In this document: in pieces, positions 1 through 8,110 of the stretch
Numbering within the stretch: the stretch's first letter is position 1
Layout: each line of letters begins with the position of its first letter
Assembly: GCF_900110145.1 (NCBI RefSeq)
Contig: NZ_FOCP01000010.1
Coordinates: forward strand, 1-64,000
Reading direction: 5' to 3'
DNA from: Nitrosomonas marina
GTDB lineage: Bacteria; Pseudomonadota; Gammaproteobacteria; Burkholderiales; Nitrosomonadaceae
Length of the DNA: 64,000 nucleotides
Translations under genes and position numbers: made by a program
Notes under the pieces: generated by a model
What the model was told of the DNA's origin: nothing
What the model saw: only the letters and a program-made list of their open reading frames with translations
The model's database searches: none

Positions 1-226
1 GGCCCTGATGTAAACGGCGATGACTCAGCCAGACGACCGTACCATCCCATAACAGTACCTTGATACGATTCCTGGCGCGATTACAAAAAACAAACGCAGA
101 ACCCGCACAGGGTGAATGGCCTAACGTCTGCTGTACAATCATCGATAAACCATCAATGCCCCGGCGCATATCCACCGGCTCAACGACCATCCAGATTTGT
201 CCAACATGAGCAATCAGTCCAGACAT
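1..226 (-). CDS. tnpB: IS66 TnpB (Orf2) accessory protein, 3' end cut by the window
   Basis: This is the IS66 Orf2-like accessory transposition protein; 75 codons are visible. The ATG is at 226-224, overlapping the end of tnpA by 13 bases, which suggests translational coupling. The visible protein has the family hallmarks: VEPVDMRRGIDGL near residue 16-28, followed by CNRARNRIKVLLWDG. In the family the protein is about 110-120 residues, so roughly a third is missing off the left edge. Its exact biochemical role is not settled; it is needed with TnpA and TnpC for transposition. Confidence 0.85.
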   Translation of the reverse strand, partial: MSGLIAHVGQIWMVVEPVDMRRGIDGLSMIVQQTLGHSPCAGSAFVFCNRARNRIKVLLWDGTVVWLSHRRLHQG

Positions 227-510
227 TTCAACAATTCGCCCAGCCATTGCGGCGATACATTCGCCGGTACTTCGAGTGTATGACCGCCTGAACAACGCAG
301 CCTCAAGTAATCTGTAACCGGCACAGCTGGTGTAATCGTCACCGGTACCATTGATCCCGGTTGACTACGCAATTGCGTTCTCCGGTAAGTACGCAGCCAG
401 TTTCCAAAAGTCTTGCTGTTCAGGCCATGCTTGCGACAATAAGACGTCTGCGACAACCCGCTCGACTGCCACGCCCTGATATGACGTAACTGTTGTTCCT
501 GTGTTGTCAT
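214..510 (-). CDS. tnpA: IS66 TnpA (Orf1) accessory protein
   Basis: A 98-residue helix-turn-helix type protein of the IS66 TnpA/Orf1 family. Residues 8-45 (RHIRAWQSSGLSQTSYCRKHGL and beyond) form the expected HTH, with the GLSQxxYCRxHGLxxxTFxxW pattern that is typical of the family. It is followed directly by tnpB. The start ATG at 510 has an AGGAGGA ribosome site just upstream on the minus strand. It looks intact, so this copy may still be mobile if the outside part is intact too. Confidence 0.85.
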   Translation of the reverse strand: MTTQEQQLRHIRAWQSSGLSQTSYCRKHGLNSKTFGNWLRTYRRTQLRSQPGSMVPVTITPAVPVTDYLRLRCSGGHTLEVPANVSPQWLGELLKCLD

Positions 511-656
511 CGCTCATCCTCCTTTGAAAATGCCCGAGGATAAACAGCATCTGATTCTAATTTATAGATGGCGGGGTCGGACGGTTACAATTGACGGATC
601 TATTTGATCAGTGATTTTCTGAATATTCCATTGTGTTTATTCGGAGGTCACAAAGG

Positions 657-767
657 ATGATTATTATGGATTCAAAAGCCCAGCTCACTGTAGATGTGAT
701 TGCTAAAGTCTCACAAGGAAAAGTGAGTATTATTAACGCTGTCAAGCTGTTGAATGACGTGGTTTAA
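657..767 (+). pseudogene. Truncated transposase/HTH N-terminus (36 codons)
   Basis: A short reading frame with a good ribosome site (GGAGG, about 9 bases upstream of ATG 657). The peptide contains DVIAKVSQGKVSIINAVKLL, which looks like the first helix-turn-helix of a transposase, but it stops at TAA 765 where the second half of the HTH should follow. The reader infers a decayed insertion sequence rather than a real small protein. It sits 60-70 bp outside the IS66 boundary. Confidence 0.4.
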
Positions 768-818
768 TAAACCCGGAAAACCTGGTTAAGAGATAATAAT
801 CTTAACAGGAGGTTGAAG

Positions 819-914
819 ATGGCAATAAGAAAGCAGTATTCGAAGGAATCATTGATTAATAGATATTGGGTCAGAATTCAGGAGCAGGTGTTTCCCAAAA
901 TATATTATCGCTAA
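819..914 (+). pseudogene. Truncated IS3-type OrfA N-terminus (31 codons)
   Basis: ATG 819 follows an AGGAGGTTGAAG ribosome site. The peptide begins MAIRKQYSKE, the usual opening of IS3-family OrfA proteins (normally continuing FKLxAV), but here the sequence diverges at once and stops at 912-914. This suggests a deletion or frameshift soon after the start. A 7-bp inverted repeat (GTTAAGA at 785, TCTTAAC at 800) lies just upstream. Together with the previous entry it marks this stretch as a graveyard of insertion sequences. Confidence 0.4.
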
Positions 915-1067
915 TCCCATGTAATATCCGCTCCCATTCCTCAAATATGCGGCAAATTGATGCCACTTAGCATCTTATCCATTGCACATGCACGCAAGGC
1001 AAACATGGCGAGCGCAAGAAGTGTATTTGTTGTGCAAAGCTGGCCATCAATGTTTTAGGATATATTA

Positions 1068-1116
1068 TATCAACACAAATTCTGGTAAAAATATTTTACC
1101 GGGATTTGTGTTGATA
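1068..1116. repeat. 23-bp-stem hairpin just after the DCC gene
   Basis: Arms 1068-1090 and 1094-1116 pair along their full length with a 3-base loop; two pairs are G-T on the plus strand and become mismatches on the minus strand. It starts 2 bases past the stop of the minus-strand gene ending at 1119. It could be that gene's terminator, but no clear T run follows on the minus strand. The unusual length also fits a small palindromic repeat. Confidence 0.6.
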
Positions 1117-1118
1117 AT

Positions 1119-1580
1119 TCATCGCAAATCCGTGTACTCCTGGGGCAGCTCGGTCAGAAAGTGCTGACTCATTTCTGCAGGTTGTGTCTCACAGTAATCA
1201 TGTTGGCCGAACCAATTATAGCGATTCTGTCCGATTTTATTGTAGATATAATCGCGCAGGATTCGTGGAACTATAATAGTCAATGAAAATAACGGCCAAG
1301 GCATTTGCAGTTTCTTACTGATTTGGATAAAAGCGGTGCTTTTGATACAGGGGCGACCATTGTCAATGAACACGAAACTGTCACGGTAATTCGGCGGAAA
1401 ACCGAAGTGGGCTAATAATGCCTTGCCAAGTGCCGATTGTAACGGGATAAAACGAAATACTTCATTCCGGTCACGTTTGATGATAAATCGTACGGTGTGA
1501 TCACATAGATTACAGATACCATCAAACAATACCAGCGGGTGTTCGAATAATTGGGCGTTATTGGGGATTTTTACTGTCAT
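1119..1580 (-). CDS. DCC-family thiol-disulfide oxidoreductase-like protein (DUF393)
   Basis: A 153-residue protein of the DCC family, named for the conserved DxxCxxC start. Here it reads LFDGICNLCDHTV with Asp20, Cys23 and Cys26, followed by the typical RFIPLQS segment near residue 43. The family has a thioredoxin-like fold and is presumed to handle thiol-disulfide exchange, but the substrate is unknown. It is the last gene of a three-gene minus-strand operon with two membrane proteins. DCC domains are often found beside or fused to HTTM-type membrane proteins, which fits the neighbour at 1602. Confidence 0.85.
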   Translation of the reverse strand: MTVKIPNNAQLFEHPLVLFDGICNLCDHTVRFIIKRDRNEVFRFIPLQSALGKALLAHFGFPPNYRDSFVFIDNGRPCIKSTAFIQISKKLQMPWPLFSLTIIVPRILRDYIYNKIGQNRYNWFGQHDYCETQPAEMSQHFLTELPQEYTDLR

Positions 1581-1601
1581 ATGAATGATTTGCCGGTATT
1601 T

Positions 1602-2507
1602 CTAATAAATCGGCATTACCATACGCCAGGGAATCTGATAAATAATCAGCAGTAGTATACACATCAGATACAAGCGGCCGTAGTTTTTCCAGTATGTCTG
1701 ACTGACGGCATACCCCAGCACACTGAGTGTCCACCCGAAGCCATAGACAGGTGCAGGCACATAAGTGGTCACAATAAACAATAAAAGCGACCAATGCCCC
1801 AGCTTATCCATTAACGGCGTGCGGAACATGAAAAAAACTGCAATGACCAGTTCGATAATAACGACCCACCAACCAATTAACCACGCCAGGTTTTTCAGCA
1901 ATGGCGGAGAATAGACTTCGATGGAACTCAAATCCTGGTCAAGGTAGGCCTGTTTCAGATTAAAAGCGGCCACGTGGTTACTGGCCAGTTGTTTCATGTC
2001 AAGGCCAAAAAAACCGAGGAATACATCAAAGCGTTCATCGGCGATGAAAGTATATTCAAAAAATGAACCGTCAAGGTAAGGGTCGCTGGAATAGAGCTTC
2101 CAAAAAACAGACATACCCATCAGCAATATAATCAGTAAACGTGCATTGCCCGATATGATCCTCAACTGGTTGGCTGGCGAGGCGGCGAATGCGCAAAACA
2201 GCATGATCGTGACATAACTCAAAAGAAATTTGTGGTTATCAACCGGATGCCAGTGATACAGTATGGAAAAACCGCTGATGCAGGCAAACGCAAACCAATA
2301 GCGGGGATCACGTAATAATTCACGGTAAAGTAATGCGGTTATGGCCAGAAACATGGTGGCAATCTTGGCGAACCAGGTGTTATAACCGTAAAACAGCAAG
2401 ATGAATAAAACCAGCAACGGTATGATGTCCAAAGGTTGCATCGTGGTTAAACGATGCAGAAAAGCTTTTAAACTGATGGCCTCAGGATGGGTTGTTTGGG
2501 TAGGCAT
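1602..2507 (-). CDS. Multi-pass membrane protein, HTTM-like
   Basis: A 301-residue protein with about eight hydrophobic segments, the first near residues 27-47 (IIPLLVLFILLFYGYNTWF) and the last near 275-292. The layout and the neighbouring DCC gene suggest an HTTM-type (vitamin-K carboxylase-related) membrane protein, but no decisive motif was seen. It overlaps the preceding gene by 26 bases and lies 21 bases before the DCC gene, so the three are probably co-transcribed. The function is unknown; a role in membrane redox or in modification of exported proteins is only a guess from context. Confidence 0.7.
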   Translation of the reverse strand: MPTQTTHPEAISLKAFLHRLTTMQPLDIIPLLVLFILLFYGYNTWFAKIATMFLAITALLYRELLRDPRYWFAFACISGFSILYHWHPVDNHKFLLSYVTIMLFCAFAASPANQLRIISGNARLLIILLMGMSVFWKLYSSDPYLDGSFFEYTFIADERFDVFLGFFGLDMKQLASNHVAAFNLKQAYLDQDLSSIEVYSPPLLKNLAWLIGWWVVIIELVIAVFFMFRTPLMDKLGHWSLLLFIVTTYVPAPVYGFGWTLSVLGYAVSQTYWKNYGRLYLMCILLLIIYQIPWRMVMPIY

Positions 2508-3000
2508 ATTCGGTAAATTTGTATGTTTTAATAGTGTTGGTTTTACTGTTAAATCGGGTCTTCCATAACTCTAATACAACACCTTCGATGTTGACCGGCT
2601 CATCTGTATCTTCAATATGTGCTTTGTGAATGAAGACCAGAACCGGGCGATAATTATCTTGCTTATGTGGATCTGAAGTAAATGTTCCCGAATGAATCCA
2701 GTTAGCCTGATAAATCTGCCGCGCAAGATTTTCCAGGTTTTCCTCGGTAGGTTCAGCGCGCGCGACGGTGGCCGGTACGCCGAATGCATCTTTGAGTTGT
2801 ACCGGAATGGTTTCAAGACCGACATTCAAATAAACCTTGAAGAAACGTGAATCAATCGTATCTACGGATGAAAACATTCCAAAACCGCCACCTTGCCAGG
2901 TGGACAAATCAAAGCTGTGCACACGATAAAACTGGTTGACGGCAACCAGAATAGCAATGAGTGGTGTCACCCATAGCAACACCTTATCAATTTTTTTCAT
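2482..3000 (-). CDS. Membrane-anchored protein of unknown function, first gene of the DCC operon
   Basis: A 172-residue protein with one N-terminal membrane helix (residues 7-24, VLLWVTPLIAILVAVNQF) and a soluble remainder that is probably periplasmic. Residues 33-46 (TWQGGGFGMFSSVD) are glycine- and aromatic-rich and may be a family signature. No recognised domain. It overlaps the next gene by 26 bases in a different frame, a sign of tight coupling. Its ATG at 3000 lacks a strong ribosome site. Confidence 0.7.
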   Translation of the reverse strand: MKKIDKVLLWVTPLIAILVAVNQFYRVHSFDLSTWQGGGFGMFSSVDTIDSRFFKVYLNVGLETIPVQLKDAFGVPATVARAEPTEENLENLARQIYQANWIHSGTFTSDPHKQDNYRPVLVFIHKAHIEDTDEPVNIEGVVLELWKTRFNSKTNTIKTYKFTEYAYPNNPS

Positions 3001-3441
3001 AGTGCTGATAAACTAAAATTGGGAATAACCAGTTATTTGTAAAGAGGCAACTAAATACTGCATAAGAACTGTCCGGAGTGACCCATGTTTTTTGGGATGA
3101 GCCGCCAAAGAGGAAAGTAGCTAAACGGAAATGTTTTAAGTAAGATATTGGCTTATGAATTAACTGACGATTATTATTTGCGAATAATCAGGCAGCGTGT
3201 TATTCGAGAAACTGAATCGTTGATAGTGCAATCCAGATTGATTCCGTGATTTTAAAAGACTGTATCGATTATACCAATTTATATGGCAATTGTTTTGACG
3301 AAGTGGATAAACCTTTATCGGTCGAAAGGATGCGAACGGCAATACTTTCTGACTCAGAATCTCGCACAAAAGTCTCAGAACATATTTTAACTGGACCATT
3401 GCACAGTTTGATTGATCGTTTCACAATCAAAAAACTTATAA
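3001..3441. other. Intergenic region without a supported gene
   Basis: Short open frames exist on both strands (3160-3399 minus, 3246-3473 plus), but neither has a ribosome site or recognisable motif, and they overlap each other. The region lies between the promoter side of the DCC operon and the 3' end of the S10 peptidase gene, so it should hold the DCC operon promoter. Nothing else was identified. Confidence 0.5.
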
Positions 3442-5085
3442 CTACCGGCGATACAATCGTTGCGCATCCTTGAACATGGCTTCAAGGGAACGTTTGTGCA
3501 AATAAGGCATATGTCCACCATGGTAGACTCTGAGTTTTACATTATCAACCAGTTGTGTATCCAGCGCCATCTGATTAATTATTATTGCAGACGCGAAAAA
3601 AGGCGTTACCAGATCAAATACGCCATGCATAATCAATACCTGCATATCGGGATTCATACTCATTGCCAGCTTTAAATCCGAAACCGCTTCTGCAAAACCC
3701 TGCTGACCATGAATTCCAGAACGCCAGTTCCAGGATCTGGATACCTGCTTGTTCAGCAGCAGGTAGGGTACAGCAACCTTAAAATTTAAATTTTCACGAA
3801 TATAGTGATTCATTGCAGATATCAGCGGTACATTGAGCTGATCCAGATAAAAATCCCGTCCGACATCAGACTGTACGTCCGGTCTTGGATCGAGCAGCGT
3901 AATTGATGCATCATACAAACTCAGCAACCGGCGTCTGTCAGCAAGTAATGCTTTAACAAAACGCCCGGATCGCACACGTCCGTGGTTTCGCAACAAGATA
4001 TCCCGATCCAAACCCGCAAAATTGCCAGCCTGCTCAATCCAGGCCGGCCTGTTGACCCCACCTGCCAGACCGGCCAGATATTCAGTCATTGCAAAACGCT
4101 CTACATCTGCAAGAGAAGCGCGCGGATTGTCAGCCTGATAGTCGACCAGTTGTCCGTTTTGCTGATGGATGGCGGCAGCAGCAGCATAGCTTGGCAGCAG
4201 AGACACCCATGGCCAGAGACTGCGATCATTGCCCAGCAGAAAACCGAAATCCATTACTGGCGAAATCAGTATCACTCCGCTTGGCGCAATGCCGAATCCG
4301 GATTGCAGTTGCCTGGACAGGCGCGCAACCCTGAAACCACCATAACTCTCACCTACCAGATAAACAGGAGATAACCAGCGACTTTCCTCTGTCAGGTAGG
4401 TGCGTATAAACCGCGACAGTATATCTGAGTCTTCTTCAACTCCCCAGACTCGCTGACGTGAATGCGATTGGCCGGAAGAACCTGATTCTGTAGAACGTTT
4501 AGCAGAATTACGCCCATTGCTGCCAGCCTGTTTAGCCCTTCGGCTGTATCCTGTTCCAATAGGATCGACGAAAACAAGGTCTGTAAATGTCAGCCAGCTT
4601 TCCGGATTATCCGCTATGCGTGCTGGAGGGGGCGCAATCACACCGCCCTTGTCGAAAACAACGCGCTTGGGGCCCAGCGCACCTAGATGCAGATAAGCGG
4701 AAGCGGCACCCGGACCACCATTAAATACAAATGTTAATGGCCGTTCTTTTCCGTTCAGTTTTTCCTGCTTGTACGCCACATAAAAAATTTTTCCAGCTGG
4801 CCGGGACTGACGGTCATAAATTGTGAGTGAAGTTGCAGTGGCTGAATAAACAATTTCTGATGTTTCTGTTTTCAGGATATGCGAGGTCACTGAACGGATT
4901 GAATCATCAAATGCACGCGCTTTATCCTTGGATTCCGCCTGCGCCGAATCGTTTACAGTCGCATGCACTGTGACTGTTGCCAGAACAAAACAACCCCAGG
5001 CAATAGCTTTTTTCCCCATACACCACAACCGGTTAAGATACAACTCAGGCCCTTTTCTTTTCACATTGTCGCTTTTGTATGTCAT
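3442..5085 (-). CDS. Secreted serine carboxypeptidase-like protein (peptidase S10)
   Basis: A 547-residue alpha/beta-hydrolase of the S10 family, which removes C-terminal amino acids from peptides. Visible motifs are FNGGPGAAS (residues 121-129, oxyanion region), GESYGG (245-250, nucleophile Ser247), GVFDLVTPF near 498 (acid) and YHGGHMPY near 526 (His). A hydrophobic signal segment lies at residues 24-42. The upstream ATG 5085 has a GGAAAG ribosome site; ATG 5019 would give a more standard signal peptide but has a poor one. A Ser/Arg/Gly-rich insert (residues 184-212) looks like a flexible loop. It stands alone. Confidence 0.85.
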   Translation of the reverse strand: MTYKSDNVKRKGPELYLNRLWCMGKKAIAWGCFVLATVTVHATVNDSAQAESKDKARAFDDSIRSVTSHILKTETSEIVYSATATSLTIYDRQSRPAGKIFYVAYKQEKLNGKERPLTFVFNGGPGAASAYLHLGALGPKRVVFDKGGVIAPPPARIADNPESWLTFTDLVFVDPIGTGYSRRAKQAGSNGRNSAKRSTESGSSGQSHSRQRVWGVEEDSDILSRFIRTYLTEESRWLSPVYLVGESYGGFRVARLSRQLQSGFGIAPSGVILISPVMDFGFLLGNDRSLWPWVSLLPSYAAAAAIHQQNGQLVDYQADNPRASLADVERFAMTEYLAGLAGGVNRPAWIEQAGNFAGLDRDILLRNHGRVRSGRFVKALLADRRRLLSLYDASITLLDPRPDVQSDVGRDFYLDQLNVPLISAMNHYIRENLNFKVAVPYLLLNKQVSRSWNWRSGIHGQQGFAEAVSDLKLAMSMNPDMQVLIMHGVFDLVTPFFASAIIINQMALDTQLVDNVKLRVYHGGHMPYLHKRSLEAMFKDAQRLYRR

Positions 5086-5327
5086 GGCATCTTTCCGCGG
5101 TCATTTCCAAATGAAATGATAAATAAAGCCAATTGTATGAATTCCTACTTTAAAGCTTTCTATTACCCGCATTAAAACACGAATAAAACTTGTTTTGTCT
5201 GTGTTTTTGTTATATGAATGATCCGGTGTTGTGATTTCAGTCTTCAACAGATCACAGCTGACAGTCACTTTGGTTAGTCAATGATTATTTATATTACAAT
5301 GAATTAAACACTTTTTGCGGAGAACAT

Positions 5328-5477
5328 ATGAAAGTTGAGGTTACAGTTGAATTAGATGTCAACCTGTCGAAGGCCAGTATTGCGGATGTAAAGAAAATAC
5401 TGGATGAAATGATCAATGCCAAAAAAATCGACGCACTGGAATCGGTCCACATAAAAGACATCAAATTAGGCAAATGA
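5328..5477 (+). CDS. Small conserved-looking protein of unknown function (49 residues)
   Basis: ATG 5328 follows a GCGGAGAA ribosome site. The product starts MKVEVTVELDV and reads like a compact beta-alpha-beta unit: a strand (residues 2-10), an amphipathic helix (14-30, ASIADVKKILDEMINAK) and a second strand (38-46, ESVHIKDIKL). This regular alternation and the highly charged, non-repetitive composition argue for a real gene. It stands alone with TATTACAAT, a possible -10, about 27 bases upstream. Family not recognised. Confidence 0.65.
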   Translation: MKVEVTVELDVNLSKASIADVKKILDEMINAKKIDALESVHIKDIKLGK

Positions 5478-5687
5478 CCCGCCATAGTGCCAGAGCCAGC
5501 GATAATACCGGCTACAATGTTCTTTACAAATTCATGCAACCTGTTATAGGTTAATATAAAACGTAAGGATTGCTTGCTATGTAGCCAGAACATTAACAAT
5601 CGTGGGCAATAGGAAACATATACCTGTTTTCAAACGATATTTAATCAGCTTTAACATGCAACTTTTGCTCATAAAGGAGAAAGCCCA

Positions 5688-5906
5688 ATGAGTAATAAAT
5701 TCGAACTAATGCTGATACTGATGACTCTCTGTACTACCACCGGCTGTGCTGTGCTGGTAGGTGCCGGCGCAGCCGGAGGCGCATACGAATATCAAAACAA
5801 GCGACAACTGGATGAACTGGAGAGGGAATTCAGCGACGGCATAATCAGCCGCGAGGAATACCTGAAACGCAAGAAACAAATCAATGAAGGATCAGTCATT
5901 TACTGA
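5688..5906 (+). CDS. Small lipoprotein with SHOCT-like tail
   Basis: A 72-residue lipoprotein. The signal peptide ends in a lipobox (TTTGC, Cys20), followed by a glycine/alanine-rich stretch (VLVGAGAAGGAYEY). Residues 41-66 (LEREFSDGIISREEYLKRKK) match the short C-terminal SHOCT motif often seen on oligomerising or membrane-linked proteins. ATG 5688 has a strong AAGGAGA site. It heads a run of envelope lipoprotein genes with the next two. Exact role unknown. Confidence 0.75.
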   Translation: MSNKFELMLILMTLCTTTGCAVLVGAGAAGGAYEYQNKRQLDELEREFSDGIISREEYLKRKKQINEGSVIY

Positions 5907-5957
5907 ATCAATTTGCTGAGAAACCTTTTTTTGTTAATCATCTGAGGAGAAGCTGTG

Positions 5958-6365
5958 ATGAAAATATTTCGCAATAATCAGAACGCAAATGACAACGGAT
6001 CAAAACAATTTTCAGGCATGACAAGCTATATTCCGACAATCATGGTATGTCTCGTGCTAGCGGCCTGTGGTAGCACGCCTGTCAGCGAGAGCCGTTATGC
6101 CAGCGTGCAAAAACAAATTAAAGAAGCCGAAGATCTTCATGCTGGGAAAGTAGCAGGAGCAGAACTTTATGAAGCGCAAAAAAAGTTTGAAGATGCACGA
6201 AAAGCGGACAATGATGGTAAACGCAAAAAAGCACTTCGATTACTCAAAGAATCTGAGTTGCACGCTGAGTTAGCAGAAACAAAAGTATTTCGTTCACGTG
6301 CACAAGAAATGCTTGATGAAATTTACACGGGATTAAGAACGTTGGAAAAAGAAATGAATGAATAG
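5958..6365 (+). CDS. DUF4398-type lipoprotein
   Basis: A 135-residue lipoprotein (counted from ATG 5958; a GTG lies one codon earlier) with a GAGGAGA ribosome site. The lipobox is LAAC near residue 35, after an unusually long n-region of about 20 residues; ATG 6018 would give a shorter signal peptide. The mature part is Lys/Glu/Ala-rich and helical (EAQKKFEDARKA, RLLKESELHAELAE), the DUF4398 pattern. DUF4398 proteins are often found with OmpA-domain lipoproteins, as here. Probably periplasm-facing, in the same operon as the next gene; function unknown. Confidence 0.75.
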   Translation: MKIFRNNQNANDNGSKQFSGMTSYIPTIMVCLVLAACGSTPVSESRYASVQKQIKEAEDLHAGKVAGAELYEAQKKFEDARKADNDGKRKKALRLLKESELHAELAETKVFRSRAQEMLDEIYTGLRTLEKEMNE

Positions 6366-6434
6366 CCATTGCGTCCCAGGTAATGCATTTTCAATGAAAT
6401 GGTCTTGAAAAGCCAAAGACAGCGGGAGGATATT

Positions 6435-7238
6435 ATGAATTTCAAGTTCGGTTTATTAACTTTACCCTTATCTGTATTTTTGATCTCATGCGCCAGCAAT
6501 CCGCCAAGCCAATCTTTGATTGATGCTGAAAACAGATATAAATCAGCATTGATGATTGAAGGCATTCAGAATTCCGATGCGCAGCGTATGGGGAATGCAA
6601 AGGAGGCACTTGAAAAGGCAAGAAAACTACAGGATGAAAACGAATCACATACCTTAATTGACCATTATGCATTCGTTTCAATCAAAAATACTGAAATTGC
6701 CGAAGAACGGCATCGCTTGAAACAAATTGAACAGGAAACCGAACAGGCGAAAGAAAAACGCCAGCAACTCATGCTCGAGAATAAAACAAGCGAACTCAAA
6801 GACGCCAAAATCGAAGCACTGAAACTTGCTTCCCAGCTTCAAGCCCTAAAAGCAGAGCAAACTGAGCGCGGCATTATCATGACACTGGAAAACATCCTTT
6901 TTGAATTCAACAGTGCTGAACTTCAACCCGGTGGCGAAATGACTGTCACACGTATCGCCGATTACCTCAACAATTACCCGAATCGATTTGTGTTGATTGA
7001 AGGTTTTACTGACAGCGTTGGCAGCAATGAATACAATCAGAAACTGTCAAGGCAGCGTGCCGAATCGGTACAGCGTTCATTGGTAAGGCACGGTGTTAGC
7101 CCTCGCCGTATCAGCGTTGCCGGTCTCGGTGAAGCCTATCCTGTCGCGCCTAACACGACAGAATCCGGCAGACAACAAAACAGAAGAGTCGAAATCATTA
7201 TAGCCAATGAAGACGGCAAACCGATTTTAAAACGCTGA
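6435..7238 (+). CDS. DUF4398-OmpA lipoprotein (peptidoglycan-binding)
   Basis: A 267-residue lipoprotein. ATG 6435 is preferred because a GCGGGAGGA site precedes it and a clean signal peptide follows, ending at LISCAS. The N-terminal half is DUF4398-like coiled coil (heptad-rich to about residue 145). The C-terminal half is an OmpA-family domain: ILFEFNSAELQPGG, then EGFTDSVGSNEYNQKLSRQR and NRRVEI, the residues that hold peptidoglycan. It probably tethers the outer membrane to the wall. It lies 69 bases after the DUF4398 lipoprotein gene. Confidence 0.85.
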   Translation: MNFKFGLLTLPLSVFLISCASNPPSQSLIDAENRYKSALMIEGIQNSDAQRMGNAKEALEKARKLQDENESHTLIDHYAFVSIKNTEIAEERHRLKQIEQETEQAKEKRQQLMLENKTSELKDAKIEALKLASQLQALKAEQTERGIIMTLENILFEFNSAELQPGGEMTVTRIADYLNNYPNRFVLIEGFTDSVGSNEYNQKLSRQRAESVQRSLVRHGVSPRRISVAGLGEAYPVAPNTTESGRQQNRRVEIIIANEDGKPILKR

Positions 7239-7371
7239 ACAATCGGCAACCGGAAAATCTCCAACGCCGCCAACAATCATTGACAGGCGGCACCAGAGAT
7301 GCAGCAAAATCTTCTTGGCCGAATATCAAAAGACTGTCTGTGTTTCTGCTTGATACGTAAAAACATCAAAT

Positions 7372-8004
7372 ATGCCACACGAGTGCTTGGGTGTTTTGGT
7401 CGCAGTGTTTTTGGGGTTAAATCCGGCATTAGCCGCCGGTGATCGACCAGACACAATGGAAACTGCAGAGATCGCAGAAAGAGCCGAAAACAAGGCAGAA
7501 ATTCTGGAACAGAAAGCTGCAACGGATGATCAGGCATCATCCCCTGCAACGCACAGAACTATTGCGAAACATGAAGCACAGGCAGTCGACCCGGATGGTG
7601 AAGAACCGCTGGATGACGCGATTACATGCCTTTCACGCACCATTTATTGGGAAGCCAGGGGGCAGCAGGCAACAGAAATGGAAGCGATAGCAAGCGTTGT
7701 TATGAATAGACTGAATCAAGGTGATTTTCCCGACACAATCTGCAAAGTTGTCAAGCAAGGTAACGAACAGGGATTGTGTCAGTTTTCATGGTGGTGCGAT
7801 GGACGTCCCGATGAAGCCGACGAAGAAACCTATACAATTGCGAAGGAGATAGCTCGCAAAGCATTGAATCAGCAGTTAACAGATCATACGCACGGTGCAA
7901 CATTTTTCCATCATCGGGATATTAAGCCAGAGTGGTCTATGGAATTTATCAAAACCTCCGAAATCGGAGAACATGTTTTTTACAAATCTGACAATACAAA
8001 ATAG
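7372..8004 (+). CDS. Cell wall hydrolase, SleB-like (Hydrolase_2 family)
   Basis: A 210-residue protein with a SleB/CwlJ-type catalytic domain at residues 85-205: CLSRTIYWEARGQ, then AIASVVMNRL, CQFSW and THGATFFHH. Glu in YWEARG is the presumed catalytic residue of this lysozyme-like family, which cleaves the glycan backbone. Residues 3-22 can act as a signal peptide. A Glu/Lys/Ala-rich linker (residues 25-75) separates the two. The start is uncertain because ATG 7372 has no clear ribosome site. The position after the OmpA-lipoprotein gene fits wall remodelling. Confidence 0.8.
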   Translation: MPHECLGVLVAVFLGLNPALAAGDRPDTMETAEIAERAENKAEILEQKAATDDQASSPATHRTIAKHEAQAVDPDGEEPLDDAITCLSRTIYWEARGQQATEMEAIASVVMNRLNQGDFPDTICKVVKQGNEQGLCQFSWWCDGRPDEADEETYTIAKEIARKALNQQLTDHTHGATFFHHRDIKPEWSMEFIKTSEIGEHVFYKSDNTK

Positions 8005-8110
8005 CCGATAAGGCAGTTGTTTGCTCACCAAAAAAGCATGGTAAAAGCCGTACCGCTTTGCGTTGTATTAATTGTAGAACAATTCATTTCGCCCTGCGCA
8101 AGCCGGGCTT

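Larger units (their letters stand above)
1..588 (-). mobile_element. IS66-family insertion sequence, one end only
   Basis: The minus strand carries tnpA followed by tnpB with overlapping ends, the usual IS66 order. Read on the minus strand, the element appears to begin at 588 with GTAACCGTCCGACC, which resembles IS66 terminal repeats (they start GTAA). The other end, including the large tnpC transposase, lies outside the window, so the inverted repeat partner and the target duplication cannot be checked. The 8 bases 589-596 would be the duplicated target if the boundary is right. Confidence 0.75.

Noticed and set aside
3160..3473. Two opposite short frames in the gap after the DCC operon
   Set aside because: They overlap each other, lack ribosome sites and show no motif.
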